Source: an uncultured Acetatifactor sp.
GTDB lineage: Bacteria > Bacillota > Clostridia > Lachnospirales > Lachnospiraceae
Direction of reading: 5' to 3'
NCBI GenBank assembly: GCA_947625255.1
Contig: CANQNT010000001.1
Span: forward strand, 62,001 to 126,000
DNA: 64,000 bases
The notes under the pieces are model-generated. The model made no database searches. It worked only from the letters and a program-made list of their open reading frames with translations, and was not told the origin of the DNA. Below are positions 51,684-59,670 of the stretch, piece by piece. The position numbers and the translations under genes were made by a program. Position 1 is the first letter of the stretch; the number at the start of each line of letters is the position of its first letter.

Positions 51684-51700
51684 GAGAGAAGGAGGATGGG

Positions 51701-52966
51701 ATGAGCGACATTTCAATAAAACATTGGGGTGAAAGCATTCAGGAAGCCATCGATCGATGTCGGGCTTCTGGGGGAGGCAGAGTGGTTCTGGAAGCCGGAG
51801 TTTACATCAGCGGAACCATTCGGCTGAAAAGCCATGTAACCTTGTATCTGGAACGGGGAGCATTGCTCCTGGGCAGCGACCGTATCGAGGATTATCCGGA
51901 AAATGAGACCTGTTTCACGGACGCCGTGGGGCATAGGAGGGGGAAAGCCCTGTTGTATGCTTATGACGCGGAAGAGATCGGAATCGCGGGAGAAGGAGTG
52001 ATTGATGGCCGAGGAGGCGTGTTCGGCCCGGAGCATCCCGCTCATCTGGAGAGACCTTTTCTGGTACGGCTGTGCGGCTGCAGGCAGGTGCGGATTCAGG
52101 GCATTTGCCTGAGGCAGTCGGCGGCATGGGGGCTTCATATGCAGGCTTGTACCGGAGTGAGGGTAGAGGGAGTACAGATCATAAACCGTTGTAACGCCAA
52201 TAACGACGGAATCGATATCGACAGCTGCAGCAAGGTGGAAATATCCCGCTGTATCATCGACAGCGGGGATGATGCTCTTTGTCTGAAGACAACGTCACAG
52301 AACCCATGTGAAGAGATTCATATCAGTGACTGCGTTGTGACCAGCGACTGGGCGGCGTTGAAGATCGGGACGGAATCGGCCGGAGATTTCCGCGGGATTG
52401 AGGCGGAGCGCTGTATATTCTATGATGTCAGGGGATGCGGCATCAAGGTGGTGCCTGTGGACGGCGGAACGGTCAGCGGACTTTCCATTCACGATATCGA
52501 GATGCGAAACTGTACTGGTCCGATTTTTTTCAGCACGGGACGGCGGCTTCGTGATTATTATGGAGAAAAGAGGACAAGTCCCGGACAGATCCGCCATGTG
52601 ATTCTGAAACGGATCAAGGCACAGGTGGTGAGCGCCAGGGGCGGCTTTTATCAGGGAAAGCCCTGGGGCAATGCCAAAGGCTGCGTGGTTTTTTCCGGGC
52701 TGGAAGAGCTTCCCATAGAGGATTTGCGGATTCAGGACTGTGAGATAGAGCTGCCGGGAGGAGTTTATGAGGCGTATGACGGGCCGGTGCCCCAGATGGG
52801 GGAACAATACCCGGAATTCCATCTTTTCGATCCGCTGCCTTGTTGGGGGCTGTATTTGCGTCATGTAAGGCGATTATCTCTGCGAAATGTGCGGTTGACA
52901 AAACGGGGAGAGGATGTCCGCCCCATGAGGAAAGAGGAGGATGTGACGGATGTATCAGAAGGATGA
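51701..52966 (+). CDS. glycoside hydrolase family 28 (polygalacturonase-like)
   Basis: A 421-residue right-handed beta-helix hydrolase. The GH28 catalytic residues are recognisable: NANNDGIDIDSCSKVEISRC, IIDSGDDALCLKT and IGTESAGDFRG; the usual GHG-type histidine region reads ALKIGTES. Family members cleave polygalacturonan, xylogalacturonan or rhamnogalacturonan. There is no signal peptide, so it works on imported oligosaccharides. GGAGG precedes the ATG. It overlaps the GH94 gene by 17 bases. Confidence 0.9.
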   Translation: MSDISIKHWGESIQEAIDRCRASGGGRVVLEAGVYISGTIRLKSHVTLYLERGALLLGSDRIEDYPENETCFTDAVGHRRGKALLYAYDAEEIGIAGEGVIDGRGGVFGPEHPAHLERPFLVRLCGCRQVRIQGICLRQSAAWGLHMQACTGVRVEGVQIINRCNANNDGIDIDSCSKVEISRCIIDSGDDALCLKTTSQNPCEEIHISDCVVTSDWAALKIGTESAGDFRGIEAERCIFYDVRGCGIKVVPVDGGTVSGLSIHDIEMRNCTGPIFFSTGRRLRDYYGEKRTSPGQIRHVILKRIKAQVVSARGGFYQGKPWGNAKGCVVFSGLEELPIEDLRIQDCEIELPGGVYEAYDGPVPQMGEQYPEFHLFDPLPCWGLYLRHVRRLSLRNVRLTKRGEDVRPMRKEEDVTDVSEG

Positions 52967-55358
52967 TCCGGAACTGTTTTATCGGTTTGAGGATGAAAAT
53001 AAAGAAGTGCGTATTTTGCGGTACGACCTGCCGACACCCTGGATGAATTATCTGTCCAATGGAAGTTTTACCACCATGATTTCCCATGCGGGAGGCGGGG
53101 TGGCCTTTTACCGCTCTCCCCAGATTTTCCGTATCAATCACTATCGGTTTTTCCACCTTCCTACGGACAGGAGCGGCTTTTATATCTATATCAGGGATGG
53201 AGAGAAACTGTGGTGCCCTACCAGCCAGCCTTTGAGGGAGGCGCCGGATCAGTGGAACGCGTTTCATGGATTGGGCTATACCAGATTCGAGGCCCAAAGG
53301 AACGGATTGCGGGCCACGGCCACCTATTTTGTAGGGAAAGGGGAGGACGCGCTGATCTGGAATCTAAAGTTATCCAGTGATCGGGAAAGAGAGGTTGTGT
53401 TAGTCCCTTTTGTGGAGCTGGGGATGATGGAATTCCAGAGGGAACTGCAGTGGCAGTGTTACAATAAACACCAGCTGGAGGTTTCCTGGATGGAAAAGGA
53501 GGAGGCGCTGGTGTACCGGTACGGTGTGGAAAATCAGCCGAGACCGAAGCTTACGCCGTTGGTGTACTTTGGGGCGGATGTTCCCGTGTCAGGCTTCGAG
53601 GGGGATCGGGATGAATTCATCGGACCCTACCGCAGCGAGGAAAATCCGATCGCTCTGGAGAGAATAGGCCTGGGGCGGGAGGATGGGCCGGATCGGGAGA
53701 AAGATTTGGGGAATTCCCTCCTGAAAGGCGGGGATCCCTGCTTTGCCTTGGAACTTAAGGTGCATCTGCGGAAAGGGCAGGAGCGGGAAATCAATATTTT
53801 TCTGGGTACCGCCCATGACAAGGATCAGATCAGGAAGAGCCTGAGCCGCTTGAGAAAGAAAGGCTTCGTTCAGGCCCAGTACGAGGAATTAGGGCGCGGC
53901 TGGCTGGATTACCTGGCCCGTTTTCAGTGCCGGGTTCCCGACCATGAGACGGAGCGCATGGTAAACTGCTGGAATCCTTATCAGGCCCATCGGAACTTCC
54001 TGTTTTCCAGAAACCTGTCCTATTACGCGACGGGGACTTTCCGGGGGGTGGGCTACCGGGACACGGCCCAGGATGTATTGGCGATCATCCCTTTTGCGGC
54101 CGATGCGGCCCGGGAGAAATTAAGATTGTTGCTGTCCCAGCAGTATCGGGACGGGCATGTGAACCATTACTTTTTCCCGGTGGAAGGCTTCGAACCGGTG
54201 ACCACGATCCATTCGGATGACCATCTGTGGACCATTCTGGCGGTATGGAGTCTGGTCACGGAGGAGGGAAGCAGCGCCTTTTTAAGGGAGAAAGCTCCTT
54301 ATTATGACGGGGGAGAGGATACGGTTTACCGTCACCTTAAGCAGGCGTTGTCCTTTACGGCGGGTCACCTGGGGAAGCATGGATTTCCGCTGATGCTCCG
54401 GTCGGATTGGAACGACGCTCTGTTCCGAGTCTGCAGGGAAGGAAAGGGAGAAAGCATCTGGACGGCCATGCAGCTGGGACTGGTACTTCGAAAGATGGAA
54501 GAACTGGCGGAATTGATGGAGGATCCGGAAACGGCGGATTGGTGCCGCTGTTTTTATGCGCGGCAAAAAGAGCTGGTCAATACGCTGGGATGGGACGGAG
54601 CGTGGTATCGGCGGGCAATTATGGATAACGGAGAATTCGTGGGCAGAGCGGACTGTGAAGAGGCGCGGATTTGGCTGAACGCCCAGACTTGGGCCGTATT
54701 GTCCGGTATGGGAGAGGCGGACAAGGTCGCTTCCGCCATGGAAGAGGTTCACCGTCTCCTGAATACCCCTCTGGGAATCAAAAAAATCCATCCGCCCATC
54801 GTCAAGTTTCCCAATCCGAAAGAACCGCTCACCAATTATTATCCCGGGACAGGAGAAAACGGTTCCGTTTTCTGCCATGCCAATACCTGGGCGGTGATTG
54901 CGGAATGTCTCCTGGGACATGGTGACAGGGCTTACGAGTATTATCATCAGTTGATCCCGGCGGTCGCCATGAAAAAGGCGGGTCTGTGGAGATATAAGGC
55001 TGAGCCTTATGTTTATTCCTCCAATATTTTCGGTCCGGACAGTCTGCACTTCGGTCTGGCCAATGTATCCTGGCTGACCGGCACGGCGGCATGGATGTAT
55101 CTGGCGGTGACACAGTATATCCTGGGCGTCAGGGCGGAATATGAAGGACTGCGGATTTGCCCATGTCTGCCGGAAGCGTGGGACGAAGTCTCTGTAACCA
55201 GAAGGTTCCGTGAGGCGGAGTATCGGATTACCTTGCGGAAAGGAAAGGCGGCAGCCCTGTCGGTGAACGGAGAAAGGCTGTCCGGTGACCGGATTCCTTA
55301 TGCAAAATACGGAAAGGGAGTCTGGAACGTGGAAGTGACATATCTTTCCCAAAAATGA
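52950..55358 (+). CDS. glycoside hydrolase family 94 phosphorylase
   Basis: An 802-residue GH94-type phosphorylase (cellobiose/chitobiose phosphorylase relatives), which splits beta-linked disaccharides with phosphate to give a sugar 1-phosphate. An N-terminal beta-sandwich (1-270), a linker helix region and an (alpha/alpha)6 barrel (about 320-720) are followed by a beta jelly roll. TGTFRGVGYRDTAQDVLAI and LRSDWNDAL carry the conserved residues; the proton donor is D489. VTTIHSDDHLW and SVFCHANTWAV are also typical. The disaccharide is not necessarily cellobiose. Starts inside the end of the GH28 gene with GGAGG upstream; last gene of the operon. Confidence 0.9.
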   Translation: MYQKDDPELFYRFEDENKEVRILRYDLPTPWMNYLSNGSFTTMISHAGGGVAFYRSPQIFRINHYRFFHLPTDRSGFYIYIRDGEKLWCPTSQPLREAPDQWNAFHGLGYTRFEAQRNGLRATATYFVGKGEDALIWNLKLSSDREREVVLVPFVELGMMEFQRELQWQCYNKHQLEVSWMEKEEALVYRYGVENQPRPKLTPLVYFGADVPVSGFEGDRDEFIGPYRSEENPIALERIGLGREDGPDREKDLGNSLLKGGDPCFALELKVHLRKGQEREINIFLGTAHDKDQIRKSLSRLRKKGFVQAQYEELGRGWLDYLARFQCRVPDHETERMVNCWNPYQAHRNFLFSRNLSYYATGTFRGVGYRDTAQDVLAIIPFAADAAREKLRLLLSQQYRDGHVNHYFFPVEGFEPVTTIHSDDHLWTILAVWSLVTEEGSSAFLREKAPYYDGGEDTVYRHLKQALSFTAGHLGKHGFPLMLRSDWNDALFRVCREGKGESIWTAMQLGLVLRKMEELAELMEDPETADWCRCFYARQKELVNTLGWDGAWYRRAIMDNGEFVGRADCEEARIWLNAQTWAVLSGMGEADKVASAMEEVHRLLNTPLGIKKIHPPIVKFPNPKEPLTNYYPGTGENGSVFCHANTWAVIAECLLGHGDRAYEYYHQLIPAVAMKKAGLWRYKAEPYVYSSNIFGPDSLHFGLANVSWLTGTAAWMYLAVTQYILGVRAEYEGLRICPCLPEAWDEVSVTRRFREAEYRITLRKGKAAALSVNGERLSGDRIPYAKYGKGVWNVEVTYLSQK

Positions 55359-55853
55359 TTATCGATCGCGGGGAATGCGGCCTTGCAGGAAATGGGCACA
55401 GAAGCCCGTAAAGCACCCGGTCAGGATTCCGCTTAAGAGGAGAAAGGGCAGATAAGCCAGAATTCCGATGGTTTTGGTGAGGAAGAGGGCAACGGCAATC
55501 TGTCCCAGGTTGTGGCCGATACCGCCCAGGATGCTGGTAATCACAATTTCCTTTTTACGCAGAAAGTGATGGAAAAGGGCCATAAGAAAAAGGCTGACAA
55601 TTCCCCCGGTCAGGCTGTAGAGCAGACTGAGAGCCTGACCAAAGAGGAGGGCGGAGAGCAGGATCCGGGCCAGCAGCACCAGGATGGCGTCCCGCAGGGA
55701 AAAGTCCCGCAGCAAAACCAGAGTGACAATGTTAGCCAGTCCCAGCTTGATGCCGGGAATCGGTACCAGGGGAGGAATGGCGCATTCCACTCCGTAAATG
55801 ATCAGGGACATGGTTGTAAAGAGGCCTAGAGTGGCCAGTTTTTTGGGGCTCAT
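55359..55853 (-). CDS. Gx transporter family protein (Hpre_diP_synt_I)
   Basis: A 164-residue membrane protein with five or six hydrophobic segments. It has IPPLVPIPGIKLGLANIVTL, then FSLRDAILVLLARILLSALL and GGIGHNLGQIAVALF, the signature of PF07456. This family was once called heptaprenyl diphosphate synthase component I and resembles energy-coupling-type substrate-binding membrane proteins. In Firmicutes it is frequently paired, as here, with a NusG-II-domain protein; such pairs (EetA/EetB) belong to flavin-based electron transfer loci. GGAGG precedes the ATG. It converges on the GH94 gene. Confidence 0.85.
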   Translation of the reverse strand: MSPKKLATLGLFTTMSLIIYGVECAIPPLVPIPGIKLGLANIVTLVLLRDFSLRDAILVLLARILLSALLFGQALSLLYSLTGGIVSLFLMALFHHFLRKKEIVITSILGGIGHNLGQIAVALFLTKTIGILAYLPFLLLSGILTGCFTGFCAHFLQGRIPRDR

Positions 55854-55879
55854 GGGCCTCCTTTCCGCGTCCGGGGCGG

Positions 55880-56305
55880 CTATCTGACCACCGCGTCCGG
55901 GACCTCTGTATCAATTTGGTCTGTATTGTCGGTTCGAAGCTGTATCACGAGGCGGTGCGGCAGACAGGTGATGGGCAATAGGGATGTATGAATATAACCT
56001 TGCCGCACACAGATTCGGTCAGGACAGTCTGCTTCCCTGATCCCGATTTCGCCGGGGCGGACTTCCACCAGATTGCTTCCGCCGCCCGGGGCATTTACGG
56101 AAAAGGTGTAGCTTTCCGTCACCGCCGTCAGATTGATGCTGGTAAGCAAGGCGCCGTCCTGATAAAGATCCGCAATTAAGACTTTTCCGTCGTTTTTCGT
56201 AAAAAAGCCAAAGGCGCGGATGAAAATCGCGGCAAGGCTTCCCGCGGCTAAAAGAAAGATCAATAGAAGCAGTCTTCCGGCTGTTTTGGATCGATTCCTG
56301 AACAC
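55880..56305 (-). CDS. NusG domain II-containing membrane-anchored protein
   Basis: A 141-residue protein with one N-terminal membrane anchor (about 10-30) and an extracellular NusG domain II: VLIADLYQDGALLTSINLTA, then VEVRPGEIGIREADCPDRIC, then GYIHTSLLPITCLPHRLVIQ. The three-cysteine pattern CPDRIC...C is conserved in this group. It starts at GTG 56305 behind GGAGG. Same direction as and 26 bases from the Gx transporter gene; the two are often linked in electron-transfer or FMN-related loci, though no Ndh2 or FmnB is seen here. Confidence 0.83.
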   Translation of the reverse strand: MFRNRSKTAGRLLLLIFLLAAGSLAAIFIRAFGFFTKNDGKVLIADLYQDGALLTSINLTAVTESYTFSVNAPGGGSNLVEVRPGEIGIREADCPDRICVRQGYIHTSLLPITCLPHRLVIQLRTDNTDQIDTEVPDAVVR

Positions 56306-56449
56306 GTCTCACATCCTCCATAATCATCTCGCGTGAATGCTTGAACTTCACAATTATTATATCAAACAACCACCCCCGGGCGCAACCTGGGGATGACATT
56401 ATTTTTCATCATGGTTCCCCGTTTCTCTTGAAGACGATATTGTTATCAC

Positions 56450-56478
56450 TTGAATATTCTTCCACATCATGCTAAAAT
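56450..56478 (+). promoter_or_regulatory. promoter of the MATE gene
   Basis: TTGAAT (56450-56455), 17 bases and TAAAAT (56473-56478). The leader to 56605 is about 120 bases and contains a tandem 16-bp duplication. Confidence 0.65.
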
Positions 56479-56543
56479 AAGTTCATGCGTTACTGTTTAG
56501 TTGGGGGTTATGGAACTGTCCGGGTGTCCTTTGGCAGGGCCGC

Positions 56544-56575
56544 CAGTAACGGTCTTGCGCAGTAACGGTCTTGCG
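56544..56575 (+). repeat. tandem 16-bp duplication in the MATE leader
   Basis: CAGTAACGGTCTTGCG occurs twice without a gap (56544-56559 and 56560-56575). It lies between the promoter and the start codon; it may be a recent slippage product. Confidence 0.85.
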
Positions 56576-56604
56576 TTGAAATCAGTCAGAAAGGCGATGA
56601 CAGA

Positions 56605-57993
56605 ATGGCGGGCGTACTTAAGAGGAAAGGACCGAGGCATGAAGCTTCCAAGATCGATTTGACAGAGGGGTCGATCGCAAAAGGTCTTTTATCCTTTGCC
56701 ATACCGATGTTTTTAGGTCAGCTGCTGCAGCAGTTTTACAATATGGCGGATGCCTGGGTGGTAGGGAATTTCGCGGACAATGACGCGTTTGCGGCGGTCA
56801 GCTCCGCGGGAAATCTGATTTTCCTGATCACGGGCTTTTTTAACGGGATTGCCGTGGGCGGCGGTGTGATCATTTCCCGATATTTCGGGGCACGGGACAA
56901 GGAAAGCGTGTCACGGGCGATCCATACGAATGTGTTGATGGGGCTGATCGCATCCCTGATCGCCACCGTGGTGGGCTTGCTGTTGGTTCCCACGCTGTTG
57001 GTCTGGATGAACACGCCGGAAAGCGTGCTGCCCAATTCCCTCGTTTATTTTCGGATTTATTTTGGCGGTGTGACCACCGTGATCATGTATAACATATTCA
57101 TGTCCATCATGCGTGCTCTGGGAGACAGCCTGCATCCGCTATATTACCTGATTTTATCGTCTCTGACAAATGTGGCGCTGGATCTGGTGTTCGTGGCGGG
57201 GTTCCACTGGGGCGTGGGAGGAGCCGCCGTGGCGACGGTGATTTCCCAGGGACTGAGCGCGGTGCTTTGTCTGATCCGGATGTGCGGGGAAAAAGGGGAT
57301 ATGAGGCTGGAATGGCGGAAAATCCGTTTTTATCCCGATTTGATGAAAGAAGTTTTATATCAGGGGCTACCGACCGGGCTGCAGGGTTCGGTGATCAGCA
57401 TCGGCAATATCGTCGTGCAGTCCAACATCAATTCCTTTGGCGCTTTTGCCATGTCGGGACAAGGCGCGTATGCCAAGGTGGAAGGCTTTGCCTTTTTGCC
57501 CATCACTTGTATGTCTATGGCAATCCCTACTTTTATCAGCCAGAACCTGGGGGCCAGGAAGTATAAGCGGGCGAAGCAGGGCGCCGTTTTCGGCGTGGGC
57601 TTTGGCGTGGTATTGGCGGAGCTCATCGGCGTGGTGATTTATTTTGCCGCCCCTTATGCACTTCGAATTTTTGTCAAGGACGGGGAAGCGATTTCCTACG
57701 GACTGATTCATGCGCATGTGACGGTGTTGTTCTATTTTCTGCTGGCGTTTTCCCATTGCGCCGCCGGCGTGCTCAGGGGCTGCGGCAAGGCCGTGGTGCC
57801 CATGATCACCATGCTGCTTTTCTGGTGCGGCGTGAGAATCTGCTATGTGACGATCGCGCTGAAGCTGGTGCCGGTTTACCAGATGATCGCCTGGGCTTAT
57901 CCCCTGACCTGGGCCTGCAGTTCGGTAGTGTTTCTCGTGTTTTTGCTCCGTTCGGACTGGACGCACGGAATGGAGCAGAAGAACGCGGTCTGA
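56605..57993 (+). CDS. MATE family efflux transporter
   Basis: A 462-residue exporter of the multidrug and toxic compound extrusion family, driven by Na+ or H+. It has twelve membrane segments in two related halves. Family motifs include LTEGSIAKGLLSFAIPMFLG, FYNMADAWVVGNF, GVIISRYFGARDKESVS in the first half and GQGAYAKVEGFAFLPITCMS, FISQNLGARKYKRAK in the second. It belongs to the NorM/DinF-like Firmicute group. The substrate is unknown. An ArsR-type sensor gene follows 84 bases downstream in the same direction, which may link it to metal or stress response. Confidence 0.93.
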   Translation: MAGVLKRKGPRHEASKIDLTEGSIAKGLLSFAIPMFLGQLLQQFYNMADAWVVGNFADNDAFAAVSSAGNLIFLITGFFNGIAVGGGVIISRYFGARDKESVSRAIHTNVLMGLIASLIATVVGLLLVPTLLVWMNTPESVLPNSLVYFRIYFGGVTTVIMYNIFMSIMRALGDSLHPLYYLILSSLTNVALDLVFVAGFHWGVGGAAVATVISQGLSAVLCLIRMCGEKGDMRLEWRKIRFYPDLMKEVLYQGLPTGLQGSVISIGNIVVQSNINSFGAFAMSGQGAYAKVEGFAFLPITCMSMAIPTFISQNLGARKYKRAKQGAVFGVGFGVVLAELIGVVIYFAAPYALRIFVKDGEAISYGLIHAHVTVLFYFLLAFSHCAAGVLRGCGKAVVPMITMLLFWCGVRICYVTIALKLVPVYQMIAWAYPLTWACSSVVFLVFLLRSDWTHGMEQKNAV

Positions 57994-58077
57994 GCGGGAA
58001 AGGCGGTGCCGGAGCGACGGAACGGCGCTGAGGACATGGACGTATGGGCCGAAAAAAAAGAAGAGAGGAAGAAAAGG

Positions 58078-58428
58078 ATGGAACAAGGGCAGAACGGGTA
58101 TCTTTTTGTGAATGACGAGATTTTGCAAAAAGTGGATGACAAGATGCCTCCGGAGGAGGAGCTTGACGATCTGGCTGATTTCTTTAAAATATTTGGAGAT
58201 GCTACCAGACTGAAAATTTTATATGTGCTGCTTTGCTCGGAAATGTGTGTATTGGATATTGCCAAGATCCTGGACGTATCCCAGTCTGCCGTATCCCATC
58301 AGCTTCGGATTCTTAAGCAGATGGATCTGGTGAAGAATCGCAGAGACGGAAAGACGATATTTTATTCTCTGGCGGATTCCCATATTGTGACGATTTTAAG
58401 CCAGGGACTTGATCATATCGAGGAATAA
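58078..58428 (+). CDS. ArsR/SmtB-family metal-sensing repressor, zinc-type
   Basis: A 116-residue winged-helix repressor. The DNA-recognition helix region is LDVSQSAVSHQLRILKQMDL, preceded by SEMCVLDIA (alpha-3, a CadC-like Cys) and followed by the wing VKNRRDGKTIFYSL. The last helix reads DSHIVTILSQGLDHIEE, which fits the alpha-5 zinc site DxHx10Hx2[EH] of SmtB, CzrA and NmtR exactly. It should release DNA when zinc or a similar ion binds. GAGAGGAAGAAAAGG precedes ATG 58078; an earlier in-frame ATG at 58036 is possible. The target operon is not evident: a MATE exporter lies upstream and pheA downstream. Confidence 0.88.
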   Translation: MEQGQNGYLFVNDEILQKVDDKMPPEEELDDLADFFKIFGDATRLKILYVLLCSEMCVLDIAKILDVSQSAVSHQLRILKQMDLVKNRRDGKTIFYSLADSHIVTILSQGLDHIEE

Positions 58429-58543
58429 TAGACCTTGCCAGGGGCGATTTGTACTTTCTGCCGAGGAGAAAACGCTCATGGGAAAAGCTAGAAGAAACCG
58501 GAACGGATTGTCGCGGTTTCAGGTACAAAAAGGAGCGGGATAT

Positions 58544-59668
58544 ATGGATTTACTGGAGTTAAGAGATAAAATAGATGACATCGACGCGCGGATTGTGGCG
58601 CTGTATGAGCAGCGGATGGACGTTTGCAGACAGGTGGCGGAATATAAGATTGAGACGGGGAAAAAAGTATTCGACAGACAACGGGAGGCGGAAAAGATCG
58701 CCCGGGTGAAATCCATGACCCACAGCGAGTTTAACAGTCATGGAATCGAAGAGTTGTTTGAGCAGATTATGTCCATGAGCCGCAAGCTGCAGTATCAGCT
58801 GTTGGCGGAGCACGGCAGCGTGGGACGGCTTCCTTTTATCGGCGTGGACGAGCTGGAAACTCACAAGGCGCGGGTCGTGTTCCAGGGTGCGGAAGGCGCT
58901 TATTCCCAGGCGGCCATGACGAAATATTTCGGGGATCAGGTAAACAACTTCCATGTGGACACCTTTCGGGAGGCCATGAGCGCCATTGACGAGGGAAGCG
59001 CGGATTTTGCCGTGCTGCCGATTGAGAATTCCACGGCGGGCATTGTCAGTGAGATTTATGATCTGTTGGTAGAGTTTGAAAATTATATCGTGGGAGAGCA
59101 GATTATCCGTATCGAGCATTGTCTTCTGGGTGTGCCGGGAGGAAGCCTGGAGGACGTGCGAACGGTTTATTCCCATCCGCAGTCCCTGATGCAGAGTGCG
59201 AAATACTTAAGGGATCATGACTGGAAGCAGATCAGTATGCAGAATAATGCTTTTGCCGCCCGCAAGGTGGCTCAGGACAGGGACCCGACACAGGCTGCCA
59301 TTGCCAGCGAGCTGGCGGGCAAGATTTACGGGCTTCAAGTGTTGGCCAAGGGAGTGAATCAGGAGGAAAACAACTCCACCCGGTTCATCATTGTTACCAA
59401 CCAGAAGATTTTCCGTAAAAGCGCGCATAAGATCAGCATTTGCTTTGAGGTACCTCATAAGAGCGGTTCCCTTTACCATATGCTGTCCCATTTTATTTAC
59501 AATAATTTGAACATGACCAAGATCGAGAGCCGTCCTATCGAGGAGAGAAACTGGGAGTATCGGTTTTTCGTGGATTTCGAGGGCAATCTATCGGACAGCG
59601 CGGTGAAGAACGCCCTGCGGGGACTGCGGGATGAGGCGCGCAATATGAGAATACTGGGGAATTATTGA
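58544..59668 (+). CDS. pheA: bifunctional chorismate mutase / prephenate dehydratase
   Basis: A 374-residue P-protein of phenylalanine synthesis. Residues 1-85 are an AroQ chorismate mutase (MDLLELRDKIDDIDARIVAL, VFDRQREAEKIA). About 105-285 is prephenate dehydratase (VVFQGAEGAYSQAAM, VLPIENSTAGIV, NNSTRFIIV). An ACT domain follows (ICFEVPHKSGSLYHMLSHF and the ESRP motif KIESRPIEERNWEY), which binds Phe for feedback inhibition. The start at 58544 has AAAGGAG 8 bases upstream; the frame is open from 58409. It abuts the next gene. Confidence 0.95.
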   Translation: MDLLELRDKIDDIDARIVALYEQRMDVCRQVAEYKIETGKKVFDRQREAEKIARVKSMTHSEFNSHGIEELFEQIMSMSRKLQYQLLAEHGSVGRLPFIGVDELETHKARVVFQGAEGAYSQAAMTKYFGDQVNNFHVDTFREAMSAIDEGSADFAVLPIENSTAGIVSEIYDLLVEFENYIVGEQIIRIEHCLLGVPGGSLEDVRTVYSHPQSLMQSAKYLRDHDWKQISMQNNAFAARKVAQDRDPTQAAIASELAGKIYGLQVLAKGVNQEENNSTRFIIVTNQKIFRKSAHKISICFEVPHKSGSLYHMLSHFIYNNLNMTKIESRPIEERNWEYRFFVDFEGNLSDSAVKNALRGLRDEARNMRILGNY

Positions 59669-59670
59669 AC

